A stretch of 64,000 nucleotides of DNA. Source: Triglochin maritima (taxonomy: Eukaryota > Streptophyta > Magnoliopsida > Alismatales > Juncaginaceae). The stretch covers positions 13,798,501 through 13,862,500 of the forward strand of contig OY821775.1 in the NCBI GenBank assembly GCA_963682175.1. Direction: 5' to 3'. The position numbers and the translations under genes are program-made. Positions 35,001 to 47,580 of this stretch are shown piece after piece. Position 1 is the first letter of the stretch. Every line of letters starts with the position of its first letter. The notes under the pieces are model-generated. The model was not told the DNA's origin, made no database searches, and saw nothing but the letters and a program-made list of their open reading frames with translations.

Positions 35001-38000
35001 ACAGAATATTTCCTACGTCTCTGCACGATGCATGTGTTGCAAAACATGATGAACTGCAAGGATCAAAATCATCAATGGACTGACCTCATACAAGTAATCC
35101 TTGCATTGTGAGCCCTTATAATCTGGTCAGATGGCACCATCCAACCACCAAACTTGTACTTCTGTAGAAACGACCCCTGATAAACAGCACATACAAATGA
35201 CAATGATGTAAGCAGGTGCATAAGAAAGAAATCCACAAAGAGTTCCAAAAGTCAAAATATTGCCAAACATACTAAAAGCAACCCACAGAACCTACAGCCT
35301 ACAGCAAAATGGTAAATTAGGACTAACTATTTAAAAAGAGAAAAAAAAGAAAGATATAAAGCATTATGCAAATTACTCGAGGGACCATAACTTCAAGAAT
35401 TAATTGATTGCAAATAAATGTGTTACACTCTTGCAACCTTACTGGAAAATCTAACTTAACATTCAGAATCTCATATAAAATACCCTGCCATAAGAACTCA
35501 AAGGAATGCAATTTGGACAGGGTAGGCATATCAGTAGACCTATGACTGCTGGCTGAAGCTTGTGTGGAGGCTTGGCTCGAAGTCTTACCAAGCTGATCTC
35601 AAACACCCAATTAAGCTCAATTACAACAACAAACCAGCTCGAGATTTGAAAAGGCTAGAGATTAGCTCATTACCCCCATTGAGATACACACTTCCTTATC
35701 TAATTTATTACTGCTATAACAACAACAACCCAAACAAAATATTCACTGCTTATTCAACAGAAATAAGGCAACCTTCACAACAATACAACAAAAAATTGTT
35801 GAGTTCAATTATTCTTCGACCAACACCATCCTAAGGGGTGTTTGTGCACCTAGAAACAAAAGGAAAAGAAAACAGATTCCCTTTTGCCAGAACTTTTCCT
35901 AGTGTTTGCGTTAGTCTTGGAAAATGATTTTTTTCCCTTAGTTTTCTTCTACCATCCAGAATGTACTGAATTTTTTCCCCTCAGTTTCCCATACCCTCTC
36001 ACAGTTTAATAGAAAGTGCATGACTACAATAATCTTATATATTAATTAATTTACTCTTCAACAAGAGGTATATGTATATAATATATAATTCACATATCAC
36101 ATTTTTTAGTTAAATTATACATTTATATATACAACATTTACAGATAATATCAATTTCCAGAAATGACAGTTAATGAATTCAATTTTTTTATTTTCCAGTG
36201 AATTCCAATAGCTTGCACAAACAACAAAATCTTGGTCAAAGGAAAATTAATTTCCTCTGGTTTTTGTTTTCCGTTTTTTTCCCTTTGACCACAGAATCCA
36301 TTTTTCAATGGTTTCCTGTGCAGAAAAACCCCCTAAGAAGGAACGTCAAAAGATGTTTCCATATTTAATTTATGACGTAATGGGAGGAAAGAGGTTAGCA
36401 ATATCAAGGTCCCTACTCTTTCAAGGAAATCAAATGCATCTACTTGAACATCCCATGTTTTTCACTTTTTTGTACATTACTCAATGGTTTGCACATGGAG
36501 AGGATTTCCTTTTTCTCATGCAATCCGTGAAGGACTATGTACTCCAATTCCTACTTATCATGAAAAAAGGAGGAAAAAAACAAGTTGACCAAGTAGTTTT
36601 AACCTTTAAGAATTGTGAAACAAAACTGCAAAAGATCTGTGGATAACCAGCTATTTTCTCGGGTATGTGAGTATCATCATTTCCCTCTCCCCAATCTACT
36701 TATCATTAAGGGTGAAAACGGAGCGGATACGAAGCGGATGTGCCAGTATCCGAATTCGTATCCGTTTTTTTTCTCTCGAATCTGAATCCGAAATCGAATC
36801 CGATCGAATGTATGAGAAAGAGATCCGAATTCGTATCCGTCGAATTCGGATCCGAATTCGAATAAATTCGCATCCGAATTAAGTTTAAAATCCATTCCGA
36901 ATTAGGATATCCGAATTCGTTAAAAAATCCGAATAGACTTAAAAACATTTTTTGATTGATCTAAACAAGAATAAATTTCAACATTTATTTTTTGCCTACA
37001 TGAAAAAATATTAAATATAATATAAATAACATAATTTAATTCATATATTTGTATATATATATTTTTTTATTTATATGTGCATATAAAATACGAACCGGAT
37101 ATTATTCGAATCGGATGTACCAATATCCATATTCGTTTTGTTTTTTTACGGATGTTTATATCCGAATACAAATTCGGTTGCGGATTTTTTTTCTCAGATA
37201 ATTTTTTTGATTTCGAATACGGAGTCGGTCGGATTGACGGATTTCGGACACAAAGTTTCACCCCTACTTATCATCAGATGGTAAACATATGTAAAATAGT
37301 ATCAAAACCGTGAAGAAAGAAGTGCATTTGACAAACAAACATGAGGAATCAAGTATCACAGACAATTAGTCGCAGAAAGACATAGTAACTATAAATAAAA
37401 GTCACAGATTACTACATATCCAGAGAAATAGTTTCAACTCCCAAAAACATTCTACAAAAAATTAAAAAGAAAAAAGAAAACTCGCCTTTGCAAGAAAAAC
37501 ATGACCCTTGTCCAGTAAGATATGGCTACAAGGGGATCCATATTGAGAATAAGTAACAATTTGAGGATCAAGGAACTTAAATTGTTGCAAAGCAGCATGT
37601 CTTGCCAGATATGCGTCCCTCATAGTCATACCCATCATATTAGAATGCATAGGCTGCATTGGCCAGCGCTCTCTGGACATAAAAAAGAAAGAACCACCAA
37701 AACTCACTAATCAATAAATTTTCCCAACCAAAGAAGTCGGTACCACCGACTATATTACTTAAAATAGCAATATGTGCAAACTTGATCTTCAAAACATAGG
37801 AACAAAGCAAGAAGGCAGAAAAACACTAAATTACTCAAGGAAATGAGAAACGAAAAGAAAACCTTGACAAACATCTACCCTAAAAAGGATTCAAATGGGA
37901 ACAGCCAAAATCCTACAGAAAACGCAAAAGTTGGCCAAAATAACACAACAGCTGACTCAAGCACTATAGTAGTCGAACAAGTTTTAAGACATCCAGGAAT

Positions 38001-38523
38001 GATTGCATTCCATTCCTTCACAACTTCACCCAAACAGGACTGATACACTATTAAGTCATAATTACCAATTTAAAGAAGGCAGGCCTCTACGTAACCGAAA
38101 CAAAACAAGAGTGAAAGGGGAAAACCAAACCTTCATTAATCCCTCCAATGATCACTATAATCCCAACTAACTTTCTACAAATTACACGACAAACATATAA
38201 CAGACTATAACAAACTATTCGAACCCTAACTAACTAAAGTAACATCAAATAATCGTAAAGATTAGAACTTTGCCTACAAAAACAGATAATTCTCACGGAA
38301 TTGAGTCCAAGAAACAGAAGAGCTAGTACCGGAAGAAGCGGGACCAGATGGGGTCGGAGTAGGCGACGCGGCGGAAGAAGGTGCAGGTCATGGACATGTG
38401 GGCGAGGTCGGGGAGGTCGAGGAAGGAGGCGCAGTGGGCGACGGAGTCGGCGTCGAGGTCCTCTAGGGTTTTGGACCGCCCGGCGGAGGTCACCGTAGAA
38501 GGTGAAGTCCGGGACGCGGCCAT
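32032..38523 (-). CDS. F-box/WD40 repeat protein (At3g52030-like), 8 exons
   Basis: Probable substrate receptor of an SCF ubiquitin ligase. Exons (coding): 38523-38330, 37672-37486, 35176-35085, 34563-34458, 33785-33574, 33258-33216, 32815-32565, 32401-32032; total 1455 bp, 484 residues plus stop, in phase at every junction. Exon 1 carries the F-box (about residues 18-64, SVAHCASFLDLPDLAHMSM). Exons 3-8 carry WD40 blades, with signatures such as TIRLWWKG, TVRLWSFS, KIRVWDAN, AMLWDIRN and IKVWETDT. All introns are GT-AG except intron 2 (35177-37485), which needs a GC donor (AAG/GCGAGT) to keep frame. The start is the first Met of the F-box frame. Domain order and length fit the F-box/WD40 family typified by Arabidopsis At3g52030 (match from memory). 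This is the only clearly intact host gene. A hAT MITE sits in intron 2. Confidence 0.9.
36707..37266. mobile_element. hAT-type MITE in intron 2, 560 bp
   Basis: TIRs TAAGGGTGAAA and (reverse) TAGGGGTGAAA with a perfect 8-bp TSD CTTATCAT (36699-36706, 37267-37274). The interior repeats ATCCGAATTCG-type motifs many times, including the palindrome CGAATTCG. No coding capacity. It lies in the 2.3-kb intron of the F-box/WD40 gene. Confidence 0.92.
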
Positions 38524-40373
38524 CGCCGGCGTGAGAGATCGACTTGGGGGATCGGAGACTCCGATTTCCGAATTATTGGGTTTTTAATTAGTTTGATTTG
38601 GGCTTAATGATTGTAGGGAGAGAGAGCAGTCAAACTTTCGGGCGGAAATTGTTCGAAGTCAAAATTTTGTCCAGGTGAAATGTGAAACTCGTACTTTCTA
38701 AGAGGAGGAAAGTCCTACTACTGTACTACACGTCTCCACAACCGAAAGTCTTTTTAGCAAGAGGAAATGTCAAAAAATGAATTTTCCAAGTCAACTTGAA
38801 AATAATTAAAAATGAAATCAACAAAAATATTAACTTTTTAAACATTTTTTTGTTGTTTGTGCATAATATTAAAATATGTTGAAAATATTAAAGATTTAAT
38901 TACTTACTAAGATTTATGAACAACATAATAATAAGTTTAATGTAAATTATAATGAGTAATTTCTGGTGCAATTGTATAATTTTGTTATACATTATTATGA
39001 ATATGTAAAAATAGGTGACTTTTCCAAGGATAAATGAGGTTACCCAATCTGGACCGTTAAATTTTAATCCAATGGTTAATACTTAATAGCTAGTGTAAGT
39101 GGATACAAACATATTTGGTAGGTTGCATTGATTGGAATAGATTTTGTTGTTATAACCCAAATACTATGTGTTGTTTTGCAATTTGGACGAGAATTAGTCC
39201 TTTGGACAAAATACAAATCCATGTTAAAAAATGAGTTAATTCTCATTTTCATTTAAACTTAGGCCCCGTTTGGCACGTGTACTGTTGATTTTTTTCGTGG
39301 TTTATTGGGTAGTTGCCAAACGGTCCCGTTTTTATCTTCAATTTTTCAAAAATCGGATTTTATTCTTGGATTCTTGCACTCACATGTGAACAGGACAATT
39401 GAAACCAGTTCTCATCCATTTCTTTGGTTTTTTCTTCCATTCAATCTGACATAACCTTCCTTTGGACGAGAATACCCACTTTTACTCCCAACAACCAACC
39501 CATCACTTTCCTTCCCCCACCCGTCTATCTCTCTCCCTTGCCCTAACGTCCTCCACTCCACTATTTGCCGTCGTCAAACTCTTCTTTTTTGGAGCTGTTG
39601 CACGTTCGGACGTTTTGTTTGCATTTCAGGGTCCACTGCCGACCACTCGAGCGGCAACCCGGTTGTACCCCTACGAACGCCTGAATCTGCTACCTGCGCC
39701 GACCCGATCGTCTTTCTCCCTTCCATATGTAAACCCACTTCCACCAAAGATCTACTAATCATCTTGAGAATCCATCAAATTTTCCCTAAAAATTTCAAAC
39801 GTTTGGAATTTAGTTGCATGTTTAGTGAGTGATGCAGTCTGGTCCTATGTTCGATCGTAGCAGTTGGTTCATACTAGAAATTTTAATTTTATGTTGAAAT
39901 TTTGTTAGATGATTTGGGTTTCAAACTTCTGAATTTGGTAGATGAAGTTGAAGAATATCGTACAAGTGACATATATGGTAACAATTTGGTAAATAAGTAA
40001 AATGAATGAAATGGTGAAAAAAATATGTGACTGCTTGTATAACAAAAGGTTTAATTTTATGACATGTATTACCTTTGTTGTTTCCCCTTTTCGAAAAATT
40101 AAAGAAATTTAATTATTTTCAGTCAAACTCGGACAGTTTGAACATCAACTCATAATTGTGTCTATAGTTGTTAACAACAAATACAGTTGCTGGGCCTTTT
40201 TTCCAATCGAAATTGGTTTTGCTTTGATGTATGTTGTTCATGTTTTGCATGTTGACTGTACTTGATTAAACAATAAATTCTTGATTTTTAGGTTCTCATT
40301 CAATTAATAGATTACAAATTTTTTTCAACTAAAATATTACGGTGCTCAACCTCAAATAAACGGTCGTAATTTT
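38524..40373. other. Upstream region of the F-box/WD40 gene
   Basis: The first ~60 bases are presumably 5' UTR. No convincing TATA box near the start; GGGCTTAAT at about 38600 resembles plant GGGCC/site-II-type elements only loosely. GGCCCCGTTTGGCA at about 39262 is a common edge motif of plant MITEs, but no partner end was found. The rest is AT-rich. Confidence 0.4.
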
Positions 40374-42875
40374 TGAAGGGAATATGTTCAAAAAATATTC
40401 TTGTATATGTCAATTATTATAAATTGAATTTACAAACATTTTTTATTTCCCTAACTGTATTCGTCTTTAGAAGTGTTAAGGAAGAAACTATTGGTCATTA
40501 ACTGTAGAGCTCTAAAAGATAATAGTTTACATAAATCAAAAGTTATTCACAATCATGGTAATTGACATAGAACATTAATTATCGAGATAAGATTGTCGTG
40601 TTAGTTAAAGAGTATTGTAGCTCTACTAATATTTAACGACACGAGTATATAAAAGAGGAAAATGATTACTTTTATATATTGAATAGACATAGTAAGTGAA
40701 ATATTATGGAATTGTGTTATGTGTCATTAATGTTTTTACTGTGTCTTGAATCCTAAGATACGAGACTTATGTCTTTTCACATAAGAAGTGTTTGATTTGA
40801 TTATTGTCAAAAGTTATTATTAAGTACAGTGATAAAGGCAATAGTTGGTTAAATATGACTTATACTTGAAAAAATAGTTCGTCAAATGATTAGCATTGCC
40901 CTCTTTACTTGAGTAGTGATATTAGTGGGCCCCTTGATAAGATGAAATTATAATGTCCATAATGTGACTTGTGTTAAGTTACATATTTATAATTAGCTTA
41001 AGAAATCAAAAAAAAATATAATACAAATGTGACACATTTCTACTTGTATAATATTCTTAATACCATGAAACAAGGGATAGATACAAGTGATGTTCTTACA
41101 TCACTAGATGTATCGTGTTTAGTTCGAGTGAGCAAAACATATTTGTTATTTGAGTAACTATAATGTATAGCTAGATACTGCTTATAATTTATGATATAAA
41201 TTATTTTATGTCATTGCCAACATAACTTAGATCATCTTATAGGTCACACCACAAAACTGGAAAACAAGAGATGTGATTTTATATTTTATATGATGTATTA
41301 AGTTTCATGTGTTATGAAATAATATACATGTGGTAAAATAATAAAATCAATATGTTTGTGAAAACGACATTGTTAGAATAACAAATAAATTCGTATGAGA
41401 TGTATATATATTATGGGGTATAATGTTTTGACATTATATATGATAATATATTACATGATATAATGTGATCCGCAACATTATAACATATGAATTAACTAAA
41501 CCCCAAAGTCCAAATTTTGTTGGATATTAATCCCAAATTTGGTGAAGTCAAAAACAATGAAAATGGTCAAACCGTTTGCCCACATTTTTGCATATATTAA
41601 TAAGAGGTTTTTTGTTGATTAATGACTGGATTTAATCCACATTGGTCAAAGGTAGTTATGGGATGATGATGTGACAAAATAAACAAGAGATCATGTGCAA
41701 AGTGGTTTGCACATGACATAGTTTATAGGAGAAATAGACATGAGATCATGTGCAAAGTGGTTTGCACATGATGTGGTTTAGTGGAGAGATTAACAAGGAA
41801 TTATGTGTAAGTGGTTTGCACATTATGTGGGTGAGAGAAAATCCTATAAATAGGTTCATCCTCCCTTCCTTGTTAAGACTAATGTAAAAATTCTCTTCTC
41901 TCAATTTCTCTATCATTCCATCCAAAAATTCTCTTTAATTAATTGCTGGAGATTAAATTCTTAGAGCAAAAGAGGTTATTAGCTAGATTTTAACCTACTA
42001 GTATTAGAGATTGATTGACTAACTTCAATCTCTCTAATCTTGTTTAGAGTTTGGTGAACACTTGGAGGTGAATCGGCAGACGATTCAACACACAACCTTG
42101 TTGGTTACAATGAAACGTAACAGAAAAATAACATAGAAATGATTTTTTTTAATTCATCAACCACCCAAGATCCATGCAAATGATAATAATGAGGAAAACT
42201 AACGTACAACGATTTATACCTTTGATGTGTGCCTTTCTTTTGCTCACGGAGGAGGTGTGAAGAATCCCAAGTGTGATTTCTCTACTTGGGACATACGAAC
42301 CACTGACTAAACTCCACCAATACGTTAGCTAGAACGAGAGGAGTGGAAGAACAACTTTTTTCCTTGCTGGAGAGAGATCGGACGGCTAAAGGGCAGCGGC
42401 TAAGGTTAGGAGGGGAAGAAATTAGGTTTGCATCTTTTTATCTTTTTATTTATGTCTCTCCAAAGCTAACCCTAATCTCATTAGGTAAGTTAGTTTATGG
42501 CCCCTTTAGCCATCCATGTGTTTAGTCCATTGGATCAATGTGTGTGACCCTTTGTAGGACCTGATCGTATTAGTAACGCGCACAACGATTGACACGTAGA
42601 TCGTAATTGGTTTCTAGCTAAACGTTACGACTCCTAATATAATCGGATTAAAATTCCTTTCAACTATTTATTCATTGCCACCTTGATTAATGGACACCTC
42701 CTTCAAACGCAACTCTGGATCTTCATAAAGGTTTTAGAGAAATTTTGGATATGATCATCTTCTATTTATTTTAATATATATGTGCATTACATTGTATTAA
42801 AATATGGAAACCGATCATGTATGCATGTATAAAAATTTCTAAAAATATATACAAGTATAGGGCACGAAATCCTAT
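40374..42875 (-). mobile_element. Solo LTR, third family, copy 3 (no palindrome array)
   Basis: Plus strand TGAAGGGAATATG...GAAATCCTATA with TSD ATTTT (40369-40373, 42876-42880), 2502 bp, reverse-oriented relative to copy 1. The outer TG has become TA by one transition. At the place where copies 1 and 2 carry palindrome arrays, this copy instead has three ~60-bp tandem units built on ATGTGCAAAGTGGTTTGCAC (41685-41830). No coding sequence. Confidence 0.88.
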
Positions 42876-42919
42876 AATTTTTTGGGCTTACATAGGTTTA
42901 AATTTTTGTAAGGTAGGTA

Positions 42920-43354
42920 ATGGCTTCTACATCGCTACCTGTAGATTATGATGAAGAGTTGTTTCTGATGTCATCGTTTTTACTACTTTCTAAGCAACAA
43001 TTTCGAATAGAAAAAGTCCCTCGGAATCTACTGTACACTGCCCCATTCACCGATGCTCATATTATAGCTGACATGATGTCTGGGCATTATAGGATTTGTT
43101 CCGATGCGTGTAGATTGTTGCCTCAGAGTTTCAAAAATCTTTGTGAATTGTGTAGAGGTTCAGGTAAACTGAAAGACTCAGACAATAAGATAAGGGTAGA
43201 GGAGCAAATGTATATTTTCTTAAGAATTTTAGGTCACGGTGACAATAATAGGTCGTTACAATCAAGATTGCAACATTCCGGGGAAACAATAAGTCGGTAT
43301 TTCGATGAGGTAACTGACGTTGTGTTCGAGTGGGCTTGTAATGTGATCAACCAC
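42920..43354 (+). pseudogene. PIF/Harbinger transposase locus 2, N-terminal exon
   Basis: Open frame starting MASTSLPVDYDEELFLMSSF, then RIEKVPRNLLYTAPFTDAHI and QHSGETISRYFDEVTD, the conserved N-terminal and helix-turn-helix-like region of plant Harbinger transposases. About 145 codons without a stop. It is cut off by the truncated LTR that follows; the catalytic part resumes at 45273. Confidence 0.8.
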
Positions 43355-45272
43355 CTACTAGTCTAGCAATCAATCTTTAATTAAGCTTAGAATGTAGCTA
43401 ATAACCCCTCTTTAAGCTCCTGAGATTTCTCTCTCCAAAACTTAAAACTATTAAGAGATTTTCGTGGTGATTAAGAGAGGGATTAGAGAGAGAGAATTAT
43501 ATTGCATGTAATAAAACAAGTAGATGAGGGGTCCTTTTATATGCTCCCAAAACATTTATATCAAGAGTTATTCTCTAGTCATGATCTCTTGCTTTTTCTC
43601 TCCTAAAATTAATCCAAAATTGTCACATAAGTATCCTAAAAACGTTTGATCAAATCTCGAATTAATCCAACCCATGATCTAATTATTCTCATAATAATTT
43701 AGGCAGAAATCGTGTTGTTCGGTGAACTGAGAATTCTTCTCGGTTGACCGAACCATACGATTTTATTTCAAGTTCGGATGACCGTGAGCTAGACAGTCGA
43801 CCGAACATTCATGAGAAAAATTCTCTGGAAAAATTAAGACGATCCGTGTCTTGCCCTAGTCAACCGTTGACCCACCAAAATTTCTCCTAACAAATCTCTT
43901 CGGACGACCGTGTCACTTTCGGTCTACAAAAAATATCCCAAGATAGCTCCTGGATATTTTCTCTCGGTTGACCGCTCTAGCCGGTTTACCGAATCCAATT
44001 ATCCAAGCACTCCAAACAATCTCGGTAAATCACTTGCATTCATCCGACCCTTGTTCGGTTGATCGTTCCTAAGATATCTCGGTCGACCGAACCCAACACG
44101 GTTTACCGTTTTGATCCTAATTTTGCCTTTGTCAAATTTTGGATTCATTTCCAACAAAATTTGATTTTTTGGGGTTTTTAGCAAATTTATATCTTATGTA
44201 ATATATTATCCTATGTAATATTAAATTATTACACCCCATAATATACACCTCATATAAATTTATCCATGATTCTAATTATGTCAATTCTCAAGACATATTG
44301 ATTTTATTGATTCACCACATGTGTCTCTTTTCACATGAAACCCGACACATCAAATGAACTCAAAATTAAGCTTCTTGTTTCCCAGTTTTGTGGTGTGACC
44401 TATAAGAGAATCTAATCCAAATTGGCAGCGATATTAAACACTTAATATCTCAAACTATAAGTGATATCTAGCTACACATTATAGTTACTCAATCAGCATA
44501 GATGTCTTTGTTCCACTCGAACTAAACACGATTCATTTAGTGATGTAAGTACACCACTTGTGTCTGTCCCTTGCCTCATGATATTAAGAATATATACAAA
44601 GTATAAATGTGTCACATTTGTATTATATTCATTTCTTGATCTCTTTAAGCTAATTATAACTATGTAACTTAACTCAAGCTACATTGTGCACACTAAAATT
44701 TTGCTTTATCGATGGGCCTACTAATATCATCACTCAATAAAGAGAGGCAATGGTAATCGTTTGACTAGCTATCTTTTCCAGCACATTTTATGTTCAACCA
44801 ACTATTGTCTTTATCATTATACTCATTGATAGTTTTTGACAATAATCAAATCAATCACTTCTTGAGTGAAAAGATATAAGTCTCATATCTTAGGATCCAA
44901 GACACAGTAAAACATTAATGACACGAAACACATTTCCATAGTGTTTTACTTGTTAGGTCTATTCAATATATAAAAGTATTTTTTTCCTTTTTTATATACT
45001 TATGTCGTCAATTATTTGTAGAGCTACAACAATCGATGACCAACACGACAATCTTATGTCAGTAATTAATGTTCCATGTTAATTACCATGATTTTGAATA
45101 ACTTTTGATTTATATAAACCATTATCTTTTAGAGCTCTACGGTTAAGGACCAAGTGCCTCTTCCTTAACTCTTCCAAAAGATGAAAATCATAATAAAGGA
45201 ACAAAATGTTTTCACATCCAATTCATAATAATTGACATATAAAAGTAAAACTTTTAGAACACATTCCTTTCA
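43355..45272. mobile_element. Solo LTR, third family, copy 2 (5' truncated)
   Basis: Aligned with copies 1 and 3 from the CAATCAATCT / TAATAACCCCTCTTTAA block to the end CATTCCTTTCA at 45272. The first several hundred bases found in the other copies are missing and no TSD is seen, so a deletion probably took the left end. It carries a decayed palindrome array at about 43722-44110 (forms CGGTTGACCG, CGGATGACCG, CAGTCGACCG, CGGTCGACCG). Confidence 0.75.
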
Positions 45273-46105
45273 ACAACTCCCCAACATATAATAGAAGGTT
45301 GTGGCGGAAAATATTTCCCATACTTTAAAGATTGTATTGGGGCTCTTGACGGGACACATGTAGACACATTGGTTCCCACCGACATGCAAATTCTGTATTG
45401 ATCTGGTCGGGACCCAAAGATGTGCACTCAAAATGTTTTGGCAGTTTGTGACTTCAGTATGATGTTCACTTTTGTTTCCGCGGGATGGAAGGGTGTGCTC
45501 ATGATTGCAAAGTCATCAACCATGCCTTAGCCGACAAATCAAATAACTTCCATAGTTTCCCTGGTCTATTTGAAACCAAATGATTTTTCCAACTGTATAA
45601 ATTTTAAATAAAAATTTATAGTCCAGGAATCCAAATGTTGTACTTGTTGCAGACAAGTACTACCTCGTCGATACCGGATACCCTAATTGATAAGGTTTCT
45701 TGGCCCCGTATAGAAATACAAGGCACCATGTCCCCCAGTTTTGAGCCTAGGGACCCAGAGGGAAAAAAGAGTTGTTTAACCACTTGCATTCTTCGTTCAT
45801 GAATATAATTGAACGTGCATTCGGTGTGCTAAAGAAAAGGTGGACCATTTTAAAAAATATCCTCCTTCCCTATGCGCAAACAAGTAAAGTTGGTGATATG
45901 TGCAATGAGTCTGCACAATTACATTATTGAACAAAGAATGGTGGGCGAAATCATCTTGGAATTTCAAACGCAACATGTCGTTGGGGAACCCACAAATGTG
46001 GACGAAGTCAGTTTGGGAACGGATGGTCAAGTTGATGAAACAACCATGTCCATTAGGAGGGATTCAATATGTGATTTGATAGCCAATAGTAGAGGGTTGG
46101 AATGA
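45273..46105 (+). pseudogene. PIF/Harbinger transposase locus 2, catalytic part
   Basis: Shows KYFPYFKDCIGALDGTHVD (first catalytic Asp), CTQNVLAVCDFSMMFTFVSAGW, then KVSWPRIEIQG, and NIIERAFGVLKKRWTIL (third catalytic residue block) ending in a frame with MSLHNYIIEQRM. Several stops and frameshifts separate the blocks. Matches locus 1 in order; clearly dead. Confidence 0.82.
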
Positions 46106-46399
46106 CATAGTTTGTTTTCTATTTCAGTTGTACATAGGGTGTTAAAAATGTTACTATATTTGTGCATTGTCAGACTATAAAATATAATTTTTTTCTTTCA
46201 CATTCTTCTTATGTACACTGGATGGTATTCCTATTGATGTTAATGTTGAAGAGTCTTACGATTTAGATGACCCAATGTTCCGCAACACGACATTCCCCAA
46301 CAATGCATAGACATTAGTGCCTATTATGACCCAGAACAACCTGCTTAACCATTCCCAATTTCGCCCCCCAAGGTTTTTGGATTGTAGACCCGTCAAACC

Positions 46400-47580
46400 C
46401 CCCTAACCACCCAAATGCACCCTCCATTCAGTGGTCCTCTCCAATTTGAAACCCACCAATTTGGTTTTAATCTGATGGGTTACAATCTTTGGAATCAATC
46501 GATCACCATCCACAATATTTCCTGTAAACCCCACACAAATCAACAATCCACCAAGTAGTAGCACAATTACCCGGGTGGTCGTGGAAACCGCAAATTTGTC
46601 CAAAAAGAAAAAAAGGAAATCTTGTAATGGGACACCACATGCAATGTGGACCAACAAACATCACCCTGAAATTTTCCTTAAGATTTGTGCCAAACAAGTT
46701 CGGTTAGGTAACCGACCAAGTGGATCATTTGATAAGACAGGGTATGAGAACTTAATTTCACAGTTCATGAAACAAACAGGGTTGTCATACACGAAAGAAC
46801 AATTTAAGAATCATTGGAAAAAAAACAAGAACGGAATGGCAAGGTTGGAGCGCTTTCCGCTCCATGACCGGAACAGGTTGGGATGACGAACGGGGCACAT
46901 ACACCTTAGATGATGACCGTTGGACAGATTTTGTAAAGGTATTTCGAATGTTTTTCAAATTACAGAAAACATGTTTTTGTTCCTTTCATCTTTTCTGATA
47001 AAGTTATGTCAGGGTTACCCCCAATGTGAAGGGTTGAGGTTTAAAGGCCTACAAGTTCCTGATTTGTGCGATGAGTTGTTCAACAAAGCAACACCGACAT
47101 GGAGGTTTAATTGCGTTACCAACAACAAGGCATTATCGTCTTCTTTTATTGGGGACATCTACTCAAATGATGGTGGCCCAGACTTTGATGACGTTGTACG
47201 TTCTCAACAAATGCCTAATGACAAATCCCAACCATGCCAGGTGGAGGACAATGTTGATCTTATTCCAAGAAGAAAAGAAGAAGGTCAATCAACAAAGACT
47301 CTAGCAATGATGAACATCTGTACCGATCTGAAATGGACAAGGAATATAGGTCACGTCTGCTAATCAACAGACATCGGGTAGATGGGCCTACTTTTGAGCA
47401 TTGCATCGGTTTGTCGATAGAGACAGAGACACTGTCTACTAGCAAATGTTTCTTGCTACCATGAATATGTTCAAGAAGAAAATGAATAGAATGGTTTTTG
47501 CCAACATTCCAGACAAAGCGGGCAAACTAGCTTGGATGGAAATGGAGTTCAAAGAGCGATTTCCAAATGAGAGTGCCTAG
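46400..47580 (+). pseudogene. Myb/SANT-like protein of Harbinger locus 2
   Basis: Frames at 46575-46886 and 46920-47363 read VWTNKHH-like helix 1 (MWTNKHHPEIFLKICAKQVR), YTKEQFKNHWKKNKNG, then after a frameshift GWDDERGTYTLDDDRW, and CEGLRFKGLQVPDLCDELF, the same layout as plant Harbinger ORF1/L10-interacting-Myb-like proteins. The next part has stops. Transposase followed by Myb-like gene repeats the gene order of locus 1, supporting both as one Harbinger superfamily. Confidence 0.7.

Noticed and set aside
35840..36300. MITE starting GGGGTGTTTGTGCACC in intron 2
   Set aside because: No matching inverted end or TSD could be fixed.
38301..38587. Arg-rich plus-strand frames over 38301-38587
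   Set aside because: Antisense shadow of F-box exon 1, which has clear homology.
39462..39758. 98-codon frame upstream of the F-box gene
   Set aside because: No recognised motif, Ser/Pro/Leu-rich composition, antisense frames of similar length; not supported as a gene.
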